Part shown: one piece after another, positions 52,101-63,756 of the stretch
Layout of the letters: each line of letters starts with the position of its first letter
How positions within the stretch are numbered: the stretch's first letter is position 1
NCBI RefSeq assembly: GCF_020382885.2
Contig: NC_058501.1
Location: 14,832,501-14,896,500 of the forward strand
Direction: 5' to 3'
Length of the DNA: 64,000 nt
DNA from: Scatophagus argus
Lineage: Eukaryota; Chordata; Actinopteri; Scatophagidae
Position numbers and translations under genes: made by a program
The notes under the pieces: model-generated
What the model was told of the DNA's origin: nothing
The model's input: the letters and a program-made list of their open reading frames with translations, nothing else
Databases searched by the model: none

Positions 52101-55100
52101 GGACAAGAAACTGCAAAAGTTCCCAACTAGCAAGATCAAGATCCTTTGTGTTTTGGCTGACATATTGTTAAAGGATTTTTTTCAACTAATATCAATATCT
52201 AATATCAATTTCAGCCTCATTTTTAAATGAATTGACTAACTGTCTGAAAACTGTGTAAATCCTCCATAGTGCCCTAAGGCTAAAGCTGAGTGCAGTTTAC
52301 CATCACGCCAGCGTTTTTGTTTGACTTACTCGATTAATTGTTCATCATAGTTGCCAATTAATTTTTCTGTCAAGTAAGTAATCATTCAGTTAAGTAAGTA
52401 ATCATTACACCTCGACGTCAGTCCAGTACACATGGCTATACTCTTCGGTCTATACTCTTACTCCGCTTACATTTCGTCATAGTTGTTGTAACACAACGTA
52501 GAGACGGAACAAAACATCTGAGTCCGTTCTTACCGGGGAGTCGGGTTTAACGTGGGATATGGCTAGAGGCATCTTCTGATCCACTCCACCCTGGGAGGAG
52601 TTGGGAAATTAAATGGAGCAAGAGTGGAGGAGTGACAACACAAACAGGGTATGTTAAAACTTTGCCTGTGTGGTGATGCTAAGAGACTCAGGAGTGTGAG
52701 GAGAAAAGACCCACTTTGACGTTGAAGCCAAATTTGCCGTCGTGATCGGGGGCAATGCATATAAGCATCAAGTCACCGTCGCCGAGAGCACCCTGCGGAG
52801 ACACAAGGAATCAACTCAGGTTTGCACATACACGGATGGATATGAAGTTAAACACTTGTTTGGAGTCGGTGGTGAGACAACAGACCTTATTGTAGTCATG
52901 TAAGCTGTGGTCACCGTCCTCTCCGATACTGTCATCAGTTTGCAACAGAACCTCATCTGTCACATGGTTATAAGTGCCAGAAAGGCTGAAAGAGATGAAA
53001 GAAAGACATTTTTTCAACCTCATTATGTGATAATAATATAATTCTGACAGTCCTCATATCCCAATTACTTTTTCTCCTCTTTCTCTGACTACACACACTG
53101 GGGCGAAATGATTTGAGGAAAATACTTAAGCGTGATTTTTTTGTGACCAATTTGAACTAACGTTTCTATAAATTAAAGCACCAGCTTTTCTGATGGTCTA
53201 CACAAATGTTAATGCTAATAATGCTATAATTAATAAATACATGTGGCAAATAGTCACAAAATTGAGTGGTCCTTCTTATTTTTGAAATAAACCATCTTTG
53301 GTTAATTATTGTGGAAAGGTTTAATTAAAAGGCTTTTTAAACAGATAACATCTGTTGGTTTTAATAGTTTTGGTTTAACTAGCTAAATCTTAGTCTAATA
53401 AAATTGGTGTCAACAGATGTCATACAGTCCTAATTGAAGCCTTCACCTCTTACATACTGGTAAGACCATGATATAATTGTCCTAAATCCAATTTCGATAC
53501 AAAGTGATTAAAATCTCAGCCCTAACACGTGTCTTGCCAACAAAGCCCACTGAACTGATATTAAGCATTAGACTGCATTTCTGTTGTAACTGATACTAAC
53601 CGATGCAGTGAAGCCTCCCCCTCGCTGTCCTTGCTGCTGCTCACAGACGCCCTGTATGTGTAGAAGACGTCCTCTCCTTCTGACATGTCTTTCAGGTCAC
53701 TAGTCAATTCGACTGAGGACGGGCGAGGTTTTCGGATGCCGTGGCGAACACGAGGACTTCGCCTGCCAGAGAAGCCAGGTGATTATGAAATGTTGTCGAA
53801 AGTCAGGACAAAAACTGAGCTCAAAACTGCAGCATCTCATTATAGTTGTGGCTGATCCTGGGGATTGTACCAGTTTGGGGTGGTTGGGGGCGATCGAGAG
53901 GGCAGACTCTTGGTCTCGAGATACTCAGATGAAATTGACCTCCGCAGCGCAGGGTTCCACACCATCCCTCCCACCACACGCTGGCACACTGGACCACTGC
54001 AAGTTCGGAAGGAAAAGGAAGGAAATTTAGTTCAATGTTAAGAAGAAGGAGAGAATGTGAATATGTGAATATACATGTACAAGGAGAGACCCACCTCTGA
54101 TTTTTACTGCTGCCAAGGCCCAGGTGTTGTGTTATCAGCTTTCTGTAGGACTGAACTGTAGTGTTGTTGTGTTTGGGGCTGCGGGCAGTCCGGTTGGAGC
54201 TGAAGAAGGAGTGATGGTCCACACAGGACCTCCACAGGTTCTTACAGGTCTTGGGACAGGGCAGAACCAGAGAGATCTCACAGTCCTGGGTCTCCCCCTG
54301 AAACATACAGTTTATTTATTTATTTTTTTCTAAAGTTTTATTACGTAGCTTCAATATTCAAGGTCGCATCTCTGTTATGTAACCCAGGTTGCTTTTGTTG
54401 GCAGTAATAAAACACTGCCTCATCTCATATATATATATGAATGAATATGAATGATTTATTACTTTTTGCACACACAAAATAAAATCTGCCACATTCACAT
54501 ATATTTGGACCATGTAGTAATCTTAGCTTGTGTTTGTGAAATGTGGAAAAATTAAAATGTTAAGTATAAATTCTGATGTCTGGATTTCAGCTACAATTAC
54601 ACCACAGCTCAATATAAAAGCAATCAAGAAATTGTGCTGAATTTCAAAAGATTTACCAGCCAAGTGTGCAGAGAAATTAAAAGCATCAGAGCTCATTTGC
54701 TCAGAGCAGGAAAAAAAGAAAAAAACAATCGATGGACTCACATGTTTACGTTTTAGATGTATGAGAAAGCGTTTCCTCTTGAATGAAATCTTGATTATGT
54801 TCCCCCTGCATGTGAAGAATGCAGCTTGTTGAATGCTTCAGTTAATACAGGAACAAGCCTTGTAATAAGTGGCACCAACACTCACCAGGGGAAGAAACTG
54901 GAGCAAATCATATTACAGAATATTGCAACACCACTCGAGGCCAAACCCACCATCAGAGGTGTGCTGTTGGTGTCCTGAGGGAAGTAAAGATGAGGGAATG
55001 ACAAAAAAAAATGTCACGCTTAAGAAGAGGTTAAAATAGAACATGTGATATTACATGAGAGCTTAACTGAAAGAATCATTCTACCAGGGCAGCGTGCAGC

Positions 55101-57653
55101 TCCACTCCATACAATTCAAGCGTCCGTGCCGTGTTGAGGTAACACAGCTCTGCTTCGCTCTGCTTCAGCCCCCTGACAACCCACATACAGAGTCATATAC
55201 ATCTCCAGGATTGTACTGCACAACAAAACAAAGCAGGTGTAACAAACTGAGTTACTTATGTTGTGGGTGCAGATCTTCCACTTTAGACAGGAAGTCTTCA
55301 TCCTGCTCCGGAATGAAGTGGTACTTTGAGACGTAACCAGGGAGTCTGGACGGACAGTGATCCCCCAGCTCCGCTGCGGGTGATTGACAGAGAGGCTGAA
55401 TAGGAATAATTACTCACACAGTTATTATTAAGTCATTAATAGTTCGTTTCTCTAGGAAGACAGGGGACTTACACTGCACAGCATAAGATGCCAGCACCAC
55501 AGCTGCACTCAGCGGGCACTGCAACCTGCAATCACAGTCCATGATTATATATCGTAACAGCTAATTACAAACTGTGCACGAGGGGACGTGTGGTGGTGGT
55601 GTTTGTGTGTTACTCACCGTCCTTCTCTAATGTCACTCCTGATCTGGAGGAAGTACAGGTGTCTGCAGGGATGAGACAAGAGGAACTTTATCAATTCTCA
55701 CCTGTATTTTCTGTTTTCTGCAGAAACCTGTTTAAACATGTCGGTGTTTTAAGCCACGGCAGCTGCTTGGCTCTGGTGATGGCAAAGTCGATCTTGCAGT
55801 CACTTTATCTATCAACTTCTTGTTGTGATGTGTGCATTTGTAAAACCGTTCAAATTGCTTAGTATTTGTGGATTGAAACGTGCATTTGTGAGTACTCAAG
55901 AGTAGAAATAAATGAATCAAAGTGAAATTGTGCATAAATCCTTCAGTTTTATCAATAATCACGACAAAATGGACCTTTCTGAGCCACACAGCTTCTCTAT
56001 ATCAATATCTAGTGCTATATGACCGCTACACACACCTTGTCTGCTCATGCTGCAGAGAGTTGGGATCAGAGATGAAGAATCGCACTCTGAAGTTAAGGTA
56101 AAAGGGAGAGGCAAGACCTGCAGAGAAATGACAACTTGTCAAAAATGACACAGCTTGGTACAAGTTCTCTTTAATCATCTACTGGACCTCTGCTCTCCAA
56201 CACCTCCTACCCTAAACTGTACTGAAACATATTTGAAAACAAATAATTAAAAATGCATTGGTCTAGAGAAGTAACTCTACGTAAAGATGGCGAATTCTCT
56301 GGAGCCAGAACAAGATACCTTTTATCTGCTTCTTCAAGGGTTTCTCAGGCTCCAACCATCTCTGAGAGAGAGAGTGAGAAATTCATTAAGTGTAATGGCT
56401 AACTGGGGCTAAAAAAAGCATTTATGTAAGTATACCCTGTGGTTATCGTCGCCTAAACGGCAATGAGCGAGCGCAATGCATTACAATGTCAGTCCAAATG
56501 TGCAGCAGATGAACAGTGAGCTCACAGGAGAGTGTGTGTTGGCTGTGATCGAGGCAATGGCTGTGCTGGATTCTCTGATCTGCAGACTGAAGAGCTGCCT
56601 CTCCTGCAGGCCCAGGTGGTTGCATACTTGGTCCAACAGAACCACACCTTCATCCTGCTTCTGAAAGATGGAAACAACAAACAACATTCATACCAGCCAA
56701 ACTTCAAGTGACATTTAACGGCTGCTTATTTATATGTCTACACGTCTAATGTAAAGATGGGGATAATTTTTAAAAAAAATCTGACCTTCTTTGTGGTTAT
56801 TTGAAATCTGTGTATATCCATTTAAAAATCTGATTTCCAATATACCATCTGCAGCACAACACTCATTGTTTTATTAATCACTCTGAGGGATAACCTCATC
56901 TGCATTTCTCCCCACGTTCTGTTACTGGAAGCATATTCACATCACCAGAGGACCGTGTTTACTGTAAATGCGGTGAACAGTGTGTTCTTGCAGCCGGAAA
57001 CTTATTGATGTGTGTGGACACAAAATAACGGGTGAAGATTACTTGAAACCAGGCTGTGCCTCCCTCAAAGACTTTTTTTCCCAGTAAAAAAATAGGATAA
57101 ACCTTGTCTTCACAGGAGAAACACAGCAGCTGTAAAAAGAGACTAGTGAGGAGCTTAATACTGGAATCCCTCTGCACATTTACAACCACGGCACTCTCCC
57201 TGCTCTCCCATCGTTCACATAAAGATGCTGCACAGCAGCTGTCCTAGAAAGCAATATTGTAAATGCCTTTATGCATGTGTGTGTATGCTTGTCAGCGTAT
57301 GTGTAGGAGTGTACTACTGTCAGGCTGCGGACGACATGATATGCTGATGATGTGAAAGGCTCCCAAGTGTGACAGGCTCTGCAAGCAGCAGGAGGTGAGC
57401 TTGCCCTTCATACCAAGGTCACAGTGCTGAATGAGAGACGTGGATCAATGCAGGAAAGAGTAATCGCTCGCTTAATCATACACTGACACTACAATCATTA
57501 GCAAAGCACAGAGACAGATAGGAGCAGATCTCCTCAACGACGGACAGGAAAGAAGGAGTGTGTATACGTCTGTGTGTTACGCACACTGACTCTGAAGGTC
57601 TCGATAGTGCCGTCCAGCAGCTGAACTAGGCAGAGCAGGTCCGGTTTTGGCAT
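46124..57653 (-). CDS. ptpn3: FERM-PDZ protein tyrosine phosphatase, non-receptor type 3
   Basis: Cytoskeleton-linked tyrosine phosphatase (PTPH1). Exons on the minus strand: 57653-57585 (CDS part), 56660-56526, 56361-56319, 56117-56036, 55662-55618, 55525-55473, 55373-55256, 55172-55085, 54974-54886, 54805-54742, 54297-54095, 53996-53871, 53762-53601, 52985-52886, 52792-52715, 52590-52534, 51957-51801, 51667-51492, 51213-51123, 50949-50888, 50752-50606, 49884-49756, 48216-48071, 47960-47825, 46198-46124. Sum 2,631 nt, 876 aa (human 913). [22 protein letters not shown] to the F3 motif [15 protein letters not shown]. Linker: [52 protein letters not shown] to [20 protein letters not shown]: pTyr loop [27 protein letters not shown] loop [14 protein letters not shown]-loop [10 protein letters not shown] with the catalytic Cys split by an intron, and Q-loop [11 protein letters not shown]. 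The PDZ and linker fit PTPN3 better than PTPN4. Odd: the pre-FERM segment is missing. Confidence 0.94.
49130..49475 (+). repeat. Dispersed teleost repeat, copy 3 (ptpn3 intron)
   Basis: The most complete copy: GTGGTGCAGTGGTTAGCACT at the left, GGGTTCCGGGTTCAGGTC, the TTTCCTCCGGGT block, AACTGGCTACTCTACATTG, GGGATTGGCTCCAGC and an ATGGATGGATGG tail. It is antisense to ptpn3. Confidence 0.8.
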
Positions 57654-57726
57654 GTCTGTTACCACGGTAACTCTGCCTCCCTCTCAAGACAAACACCCTG
57701 CCCTCAGTTCGTCGCTGAGAGGGGAC
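57585..57726 (-). other. ptpn3: First visible coding exon of ptpn3, with in-frame upstream stop
   Basis: The exon runs from acceptor TTTCCAG (exon start 57726) to donor GTGCGT after 57585. The FERM F1 strand [15 protein letters not shown] is preceded by the only in-frame ATG (57653; MPKPD). Upstream in the same frame is a TGA (near 57677). The roughly 27 residues that precede FERM in human PTPN3 (MTSRLRALGG type) therefore cannot be encoded in frame here if the whole exon is retained. Confidence 0.6.
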
Positions 57727-58739
57727 CTGGAAACGCACACACACACACACGCACAACCACAAAAACAGTGTCAGATGTTTCCAGGCTGTTGTCTTCCAAT
57801 GAAAGCACCTCCCTCAGGATGACATTGTGCGGTGAGTAATATATGTGCTGGATGAAGCATCAGGCTGCAGTGAGTAATGCACTGTGAATGCGAAGGAGTG
57901 ACTGTGTCTGCGTGTGTGTGTCTGCGTGTGTGTTTGTGTAATCCTTATTATTTGGCCTGGGTCTGAACATGTCCCTTCCCTCTCCCTGCCTTTTCTCCCT
58001 CTGTGTTTCTCCGCCTTTTGCAGGCAGCATGAATGATAAGAATGTTAAACATTTTCAGAGTTAAACACGCCCATCTATGACCAGCAGTTGCAAGCAACAT
58101 GCACTACTAATGCATGCATACATGTGACAAAACCCAATAACTTACTGTGGCTTTGAGGATATCTACCTACGTGTGTGTCTGTGTGTATGAGAGAGAGCTG
58201 TATATGCATGCGAGTATGTGTACATACATGTGGCCTGTGTTGGTTTCCAGGTAAACGATTAATGGATCCAGGCCAGCCTGTCTCACACTGTTTCTGAAAA
58301 GGACACACAGTGTTTGAGTTAATGTTTGAACACAGTGACACACTATGAATACGTTAAAACAGAGCTGGTGCCAGCTCGATGACTTGTTTTCCATTATGGC
58401 CCTCTCACAGGCAGGCGTCAGATGAATTTACAAGTAAACGATACATGTAAAAGAAGATTCATCGCGATGCACAGTCTATGAGTTCACTGGGCGTTTTGCA
58501 TCTTGCACCTATTTCTGATCTAAAATGATCTGATCCCATATCTAAGATCTAAAAACAGATTCTATTCTATTACTTCATGGTGCCTATTACGCAGATTTGT
58601 CTGAGACAGCCCTCTCTCTAGGAGTATAAAGACAACGCTGCAGGATATCAACACACCTAGCATAGCCTCTATACTGCTACTTCACCAAACACACACATAC
58701 CAGTGAATAAACAGGGCCTGTCAGTGTGTGAGGCCCATA

Positions 58740-59220
58740 TTTTAGTTGTCGGACTCTCCCAGCCTGTCGATAATGAGCTCCGCAATGACGTTCCTGTACT
58801 TTGAGCCCGAGCGCGAACCTGTTGACAACCTGAAGTTTTCTACAGCTACACCCAAACGGAGGAACTCTCCACTGGCAAACTTTCCTCCAACCACGGCGGT
58901 GCTCGTAACTTCAGCCAAGTTTTTTTTTTTTTTAGGGAAGAGACAGTTTAAAAGACAAAAGAAGACATGTCTACCTCAGCCGTCCCGCGTCAGAGACGGG
59001 TAATATTCCGCAGACTATCCGCTGTGGAAACCTCTGGACGGGGCGAGTCAGAAGAGCCAGGTAGAGTTAGGTAAATATCCGGGACAAGTTTCTCATCCCT
59101 GGCTGCGCTGACTCCGCGCGGCCCCGCCCCTTCGCCGCGCGCGCTCACGGTGGCATGCGCGCTCCACGTAGTGGGTGCGCGCGCAAAACTAATGAAACAC
59201 AGTCTTCAGCGTAGCAAAAC
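58740..59220 (-). promoter_or_regulatory. ptpn3: Probable ptpn3 promoter / CpG-rich 5' region
   Basis: From about 59030 to 59200 the DNA is GC-rich with many CpGs, including CCCCGCCCC (an Sp1-type box) and alternating GCGCGC runs, in sharp contrast to the AT-rich flanks. It lies about 1.4 kb upstream of the first coding exon of ptpn3, on the correct side. 5'UTR exons cannot be fixed by eye. Confidence 0.5.
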
Positions 59221-59504
59221 CGCAGCGCGGACATATTCTTTTAAAAGTAAAAGTTCTGCTGAAGTAAAAAGTCGCCTTACAAAAGTATGAGCGTCAAAGT
59301 TATACTTTAACTGCCAAACGTAAACGTAGTTCCTCATAATGCAGGACCATTTCCGAGTAGTGTTGGCGATTATGTTGTGTTATTATTACTGATACATCAG
59401 CTTGTAGCCAGCATCACTTTAATGCTTAACGACTTAAAGTGGGATTGTGAATTTCTCCCTTGTCTGGTTTCATCCTGTAATAACACATCGTATTTTGTTT
59501 ATTG

Positions 59505-59700
59505 CCTAACTTCCCCCAGGGATCAATAAAGTATTCTGATTCTGATTTGTTGATTATAGTTTGAGTGATCGATTTAAATCTGTCAACTAACCAGTAACAC
59601 TGGTACTTCCTACATTCCGCTACAAGTAAAAGTCTCGTCTCGTCTCGTCTTCCTCCGCTTAACCGAACAAGTAAAAGTCCTTCATTGAAAATAAAATAAT
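59505..59700 (+). repeat. Repeat tails between ptpn3 and the small gene
   Basis: CAGGGATCAATAAAGTATTC followed by TCTGATTCTGATT is a familiar fish retroelement tail. It is followed by a (CTCGT)n run at about 59634-59650 and TTCCTCCGCTTAACCG, another common fish repeat end. Confidence 0.5.
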
Positions 59701-60154
59701 GATCATAATACTATAAATACACTTTAGTTTTTAGAATGATTCAAATGAAAATGTACGTTTCCTTTTCTGATAGTAAACCTGTTTGACTGGGATCACACTT
59801 AAGTAACTACGTGCTAATGGAAATACACTGTCTTGGTTCATTTTTATGAAGACAGAAATTGCTATGGGAATATTTCAGTTTAGCCACAAATTCTTGCGGT
59901 TTGCTGTCGCCATCTACAGGACATATGAAGTACTGCTGTTGTCATGTGTGTCCCCCATGAAAAATGTACTTAATGTATTAAATGCGGACCGCGTTACTTA
60001 TTGCGCTGAAAAACTTTCAATAACTCCCGTAAGCACAAGCGTGATAACTTACCTGTAACACCCTGACAAAAAAAAATTATTAGTCCATTAATTTTATGTT
60101 TTTTCCTTTTCAGATAGAACACAACAAGTTTTCACAACAAGTATTACACTATAA

Positions 60155-60184
60155 TATCTATCTATCTGTCTATCTATCTATCTA
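60155..60184. repeat. (TATC)n microsatellite
   Basis: Tetranucleotide repeat with one TGTC interruption, in intergenic DNA. Confidence 0.85.
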
Positions 60185-61490
60185 AATTAAAGAAACCAAT
60201 CAAGATGTTCAAGGTCAACCTATCGGACATAACTCCCAGATCTCTGACGGTCAGGAAACAATGAGTAAATAATTAATTGAGGAAAGAGACATAGTTAAAC
60301 AAAGAATGATAAGATGAAGGAGAGGCTGCAATGGGCTTCAGGTGTTATGATGGCGTGACTGCATGTTACAGTTTGAATTCAGTTCAACTTTTCCTCTTGT
60401 TAGGCCAGTCTAGTGGGGTCAGCTGATCAGGTGGCTTTTCGCTCCTGTAGGAATCCTGCTGATTTGCTATTCCACTGCAGAAACATGTGCATTGTGCTCC
60501 ATGTTGCCTGTTGCCTCCTGGAGAGGCAAAACTGGTCCGGACCAGTTGTCATGCCATCAGAGTGATGGGACAAGAGGTCGCAGACTGAAGACAGTCTGAC
60601 TAGCAGAAACCAGTTCACTTTTGGGTGGTGGGTGATGGGGGGGAGGTGTTGTCTCTCCCTCTCTTTCTGTAGCTCTCTCTCCCTGAGTTACCTCCCCCTG
60701 TTGCTGTCCGAGGATCAGCTTTCTGCAACGGTACCCAAGACACCCTGTACTCACTCTACCCTGAACCCATCGACTCCAAATTTAGACACAGTGACACAGG
60801 GACAAACTTCACGTTATTTAAGTGTCAGCACTTCATGTCTCATTTATCTCATTCACACCCTCTTATTCTGGCAATATTCCTTTGGCACTTTTCTATAGCT
60901 CATTTCCAGTTTAAGACAATACTTCCTGTAAAACCCGTGGGCTTGCTTTATCTCATGACAAAGGCCAGTCACCCCTTTGATCTCCCATATGTGTGCATTA
61001 TCTATAGCTTCTTTTATTTTTACTGACAGAAGAGATTAATTTTGTACCTCTCTGTCACTCAAGAATTTGTTTATCACCAACTGTGCCAGACAGAAGAAGG
61101 CCCCCCCCTCTCTATTTCAATTTATTATATAATCATATGTTGATCGTAAAAACATGCTTATGTAATTTTGTCCCCAACAGAAAAATTTGGATATGATACT
61201 GTCCAGTGAATATCTGGAGCACATAAACCTCTGTGGCATAAAACAAGCAGCCAGCCGCTAAAGATGTACGTGTACATAGGTCATACAGGAGCTTGGTCAT
61301 ATATCACAAGCATGAAACTGGGTCTGTGGTGGTGTGGACAGGTCCTGATGTTTCTTAGGCGTGCAGCAGCCACATGAGACAGGAAGGCAGATAGAGAGTT
61401 GTCATGTGCCAGACTGCTGCCATGAATTCACACATGTAGTATAGTTTCCATGACCTACATCTATCGTCATCAAAATAATGCGGGTGGTGA

Positions 61491-61558
61491 GTGTGCACCA
61501 TTCCTTCCATCCAAAGGAATGGCGCACACACCATACTCCTGATCAGTGAGTATGGTGT
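61491..61558. repeat. Two adjacent short hairpins
   Basis: First: GTGTGCACCATTCCTT (61491-61506) pairs with 61514-61529 except for one base, with a 7-nt loop. Second: CACCATACTC (61529-61538) pairs with 61548-61557 around an inner CTGATCAG palindrome. They share one base at the boundary. Confidence 0.75.
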
Positions 61559-62054
61559 CCCTCCTGCTCTACATACAGTAAGTAGGCTGTATATTTGGCA
61601 AGCACACATTCACACATTAATTCAGTACAAGTCCCACCATCACTGCTGCCACTTACTCACAGACTTAGGGGTGGTATAGATTAGCCTCTAACCATCTGTG
61701 AGTGGAATATGTGAGGGCACACCCATATAAAAATTAAAGAAAGAAAGAAGCTGCTTAAAGGAATTCAATTCATAAGTAATTGAGCTGGGGTTACTTCACT
61801 GACCGCGTGTGCAGGGCATCAAGTGCAGGGGCATGCAGTTCCCCTCCTCTCACAAGCTCAGTACACTGCCTTCACATGCCAACAATCATGCCAAGTCCTC
61901 ACAGCCTGAAGCATTTTACTACTTTACTTTACTTTACTTTTTGTTTTCAATCCAATAAAATCTGTCCATTTTCTCCTCTAAGGTTTTACCTACATAAAAC
62001 ACAGGTGTCACAAAGACCTTCTGACTGTCCCAGATGAAGAGTTATTATGTATTA

Positions 62055-62170
62055 GTCAGTGGTGAGTAAGTATTTAGATCCTTTACTTAAATACCATTAC
62101 AATGATCCAGAAATACTGCATTATAAGTCAAAGTCCTGCATTTAAAAATTCTACTTAAGTAAAACTACAG
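62055..62170 (+). repeat. Dispersed fish repeat (AGTATTTAGATCCTTTACTT type)
   Basis: AGTATTTAGATCCTTTACTT, AGTCAAAGTCCTGCATTTAA and CTACTTAAGTAAAACTACAG match a MITE-like repeat common in fish genomes. Related fragments (AAGTAAAAGT) occur near 59240 and 59625-59680. Confidence 0.55.
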
Positions 62171-62648
62171 TTCTTGCTCTTTGTTATTAATATATCACAT
62201 ATTTTCCAGGCGTAGCTGGTTGAGATGAAGCTAGTTTTAATCAGATACAGTCAGGCAATTTAGTCCCAGGCTCCCAACCTGGAGGCTCAGCCTCACTCTA
62301 AAGGGTCATTAAGAGAAACCTGAAGGGTTTTGAGACCATAACGAAGTAGAAAAGAGTTTGAAGCGTGAAGGAGAAACCAGAGGTCCATATCAACTGTTTT
62401 CGCAAAGGGTCACAAGTCATAGTCACAAGGCATGGGCTTACTATTAGCCATTACTCTCAAATAAATACAGTGGAGTCAGAAAATATACCACAATACGTAC
62501 GTCACATCTGTGCTTTAGTACTTTAGCCTAACTGAGCACTTTACTAGGGCCTACACCCACTGCGGGCTATCACAGCACATCTATCGCAGCATTCCGACAT
62601 CTCCGAGAGCACTTAAACGCAGCATTACCGGTCGGCTACTCTGCGTCT

Positions 62649-62662
62649 CTACGTCATTGGTC
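62649..62662 (+). promoter_or_regulatory. CRE-like box plus inverted CCAAT box
   Basis: TACGTCATTGG lies about 115 nt before the ATG of the small gene candidate: a CREB/ATF-type TACGTCAT fused to ATTGG. This is the usual arrangement just upstream of a transcription start, but it is only a motif match. Confidence 0.35.
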
Positions 62663-62775
62663 TTTAAACTCAGCAGCACTGTGATAGTTTGGGACAAGCG
62701 GGGCGACTGCGGGACTGTCTTCACCGCCGACTAACTGTCCTCTCTTTTGATTTTTCTGCAAAACCTCCCAGTCAG

Positions 62776-63700
62776 ATGACCGTAACTCAAGACCGACCAA
62801 TGACCTATGCCAAAATGAGAGGGCTTGTGTCTTTTTTCTCAGGTAAGTTTATCTTACGTTTTTTTACGTCAGTTTTACTGTAACTGCTAACTAACGAACC
62901 AAAGTAAAGAAAGATACTGACACAAGTATACCGGCAAAATGTAACTTAAAATCCTGCTACAAATGAAATGACCGTGAAATATAAGAGTTGGGAAGAATAT
63001 TCGTGTCCATTAAAGTAACATATTCTATCAGTGCTTTTGTATCCTTATTTTTATTTTTAAACGTGTGAAGATTGGCATAGACTAACTCAAGGGTTACACT
63101 GATTTCGTAATTTGATTTAAGTATGTCAGTCACGGTGACCACTCGCTAGCCCTCTGAGAAAATACAGCTGCTGAGCTCTTATGTAAGGGACTAACTCCCT
63201 GCTTGTCTTACAGCTCTGCTCAAAGGAAAGAAAGTTGCCTTCAGTGACCTCCTACACAAATTTGTTTCTAGCCAACAACTGTGCCAACAGTAAGTTAACA
63301 AAATTACATCACCTGTAACTTATTATTACTTTGTACTGAATCTGATCAAAAACCCCCTGACATGTTTTTGACCTACTGAATGAAGTCTGGACCCTCAGAA
63401 ATTCCTGCAGCGACAGAGCAGGCCGAGAAGACAGAAGGAGGAGAAAGGCCCCATGGTGAGTACAGAGAGAAGGAGAAGACTGTGTTGAGTGATGACAGGA
63501 GATGAAACTCAATCTGACCTCCTGACCGTCCTGTCCCGATGTGTCTCGTCTCTCTCCTCAGAGCCCAGTGGACACAGAAACCTCACAGTAAGTCATTTTC
63601 CCCCTGATGACTGGAAATATTTCAGGACAGAAAAAAAAACTGTGCTGTTTCACCTCACATTACGGAGCAACTCTTTCTCTCTCTGGCAGTCTGTTGAGTA
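62776..63700 (+). CDS. Small multi-exon gene candidate, product unknown
   Basis: I do not recognise this protein. Exon 1 (62776-62842) begins MTVTQDRPMTYAKMRGLVSF and ends at a consensus GTAAGT. Exon 2 (63214-63289) follows CTTGTCTTACAG and continues ALLKGKKVAFSDLLHKFVSS, ending at GTAAGT. Exon 3 (63399-63455) follows CCCTCAG and gives a basic end (DRAGREDRRRRKAP) before GTGAGT. Joining exon 3 to the first AG at 63561 makes TG/A, a stop, giving 66 aa; a later AG (after 63567) would instead continue to a TAA at 63699-63701. The middle (about residues 13-42) reads as an amphipathic helix with Lys. No signal peptide or membrane span. Upstream TACGTCAT (CRE-like) with ATTGG (inverted CCAAT) at about 62650-62660, and ATTAAA at 63751-63756, fit a compact gene. 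It could also be the 5' end of a longer gene leaving the window. Confidence 0.45.
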
Positions 63701-63750
63701 ATACTTAAAAGATACAGTTATAAGGAATTTAAATGATGTGTTTAATGATT

Positions 63751-63756
63751 ATTAAA
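63751..63756 (+). terminator. ATTAAA polyadenylation-type signal
   Basis: ATTAAA about 50 nt after the TAA at 63699 that closes one splice version of the small gene candidate. The stretch from here to 64000 shows no other gene signal. Confidence 0.3.

Larger units (their letters stand above)
59221..62640. other. Intergenic DNA upstream of ptpn3
   Basis: AT-rich, with repeat tails, a TATC microsatellite, the twin hairpins and a fish repeat. The open frames here are short and lack splice or domain support; I see no gene. Confidence 0.6.

Noticed and set aside
46124..57653. Assignment of the phosphatase as PTPN4
   Set aside because: The PDZ segment ([25 protein letters not shown]), the SLPSRSPP linker context and the epb41l4b neighbour fit PTPN3 better, although parts of the PTP domain resemble both.
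58967..59115. Short CpG-island frame MSTSAVPRQRRVIFRR on the plus strand
   Set aside because: About 50 codons, no downstream exon found, and CpG islands produce such frames by chance. A divergent transcript remains possible but unsupported.
63588..63689. In-frame retained intron extending the small gene to a longer protein
   Set aside because: The frame is open through this 102-nt stretch, but exon 3 enters exon 4 in a different phase when the first acceptor is used, so the extension is not supported.
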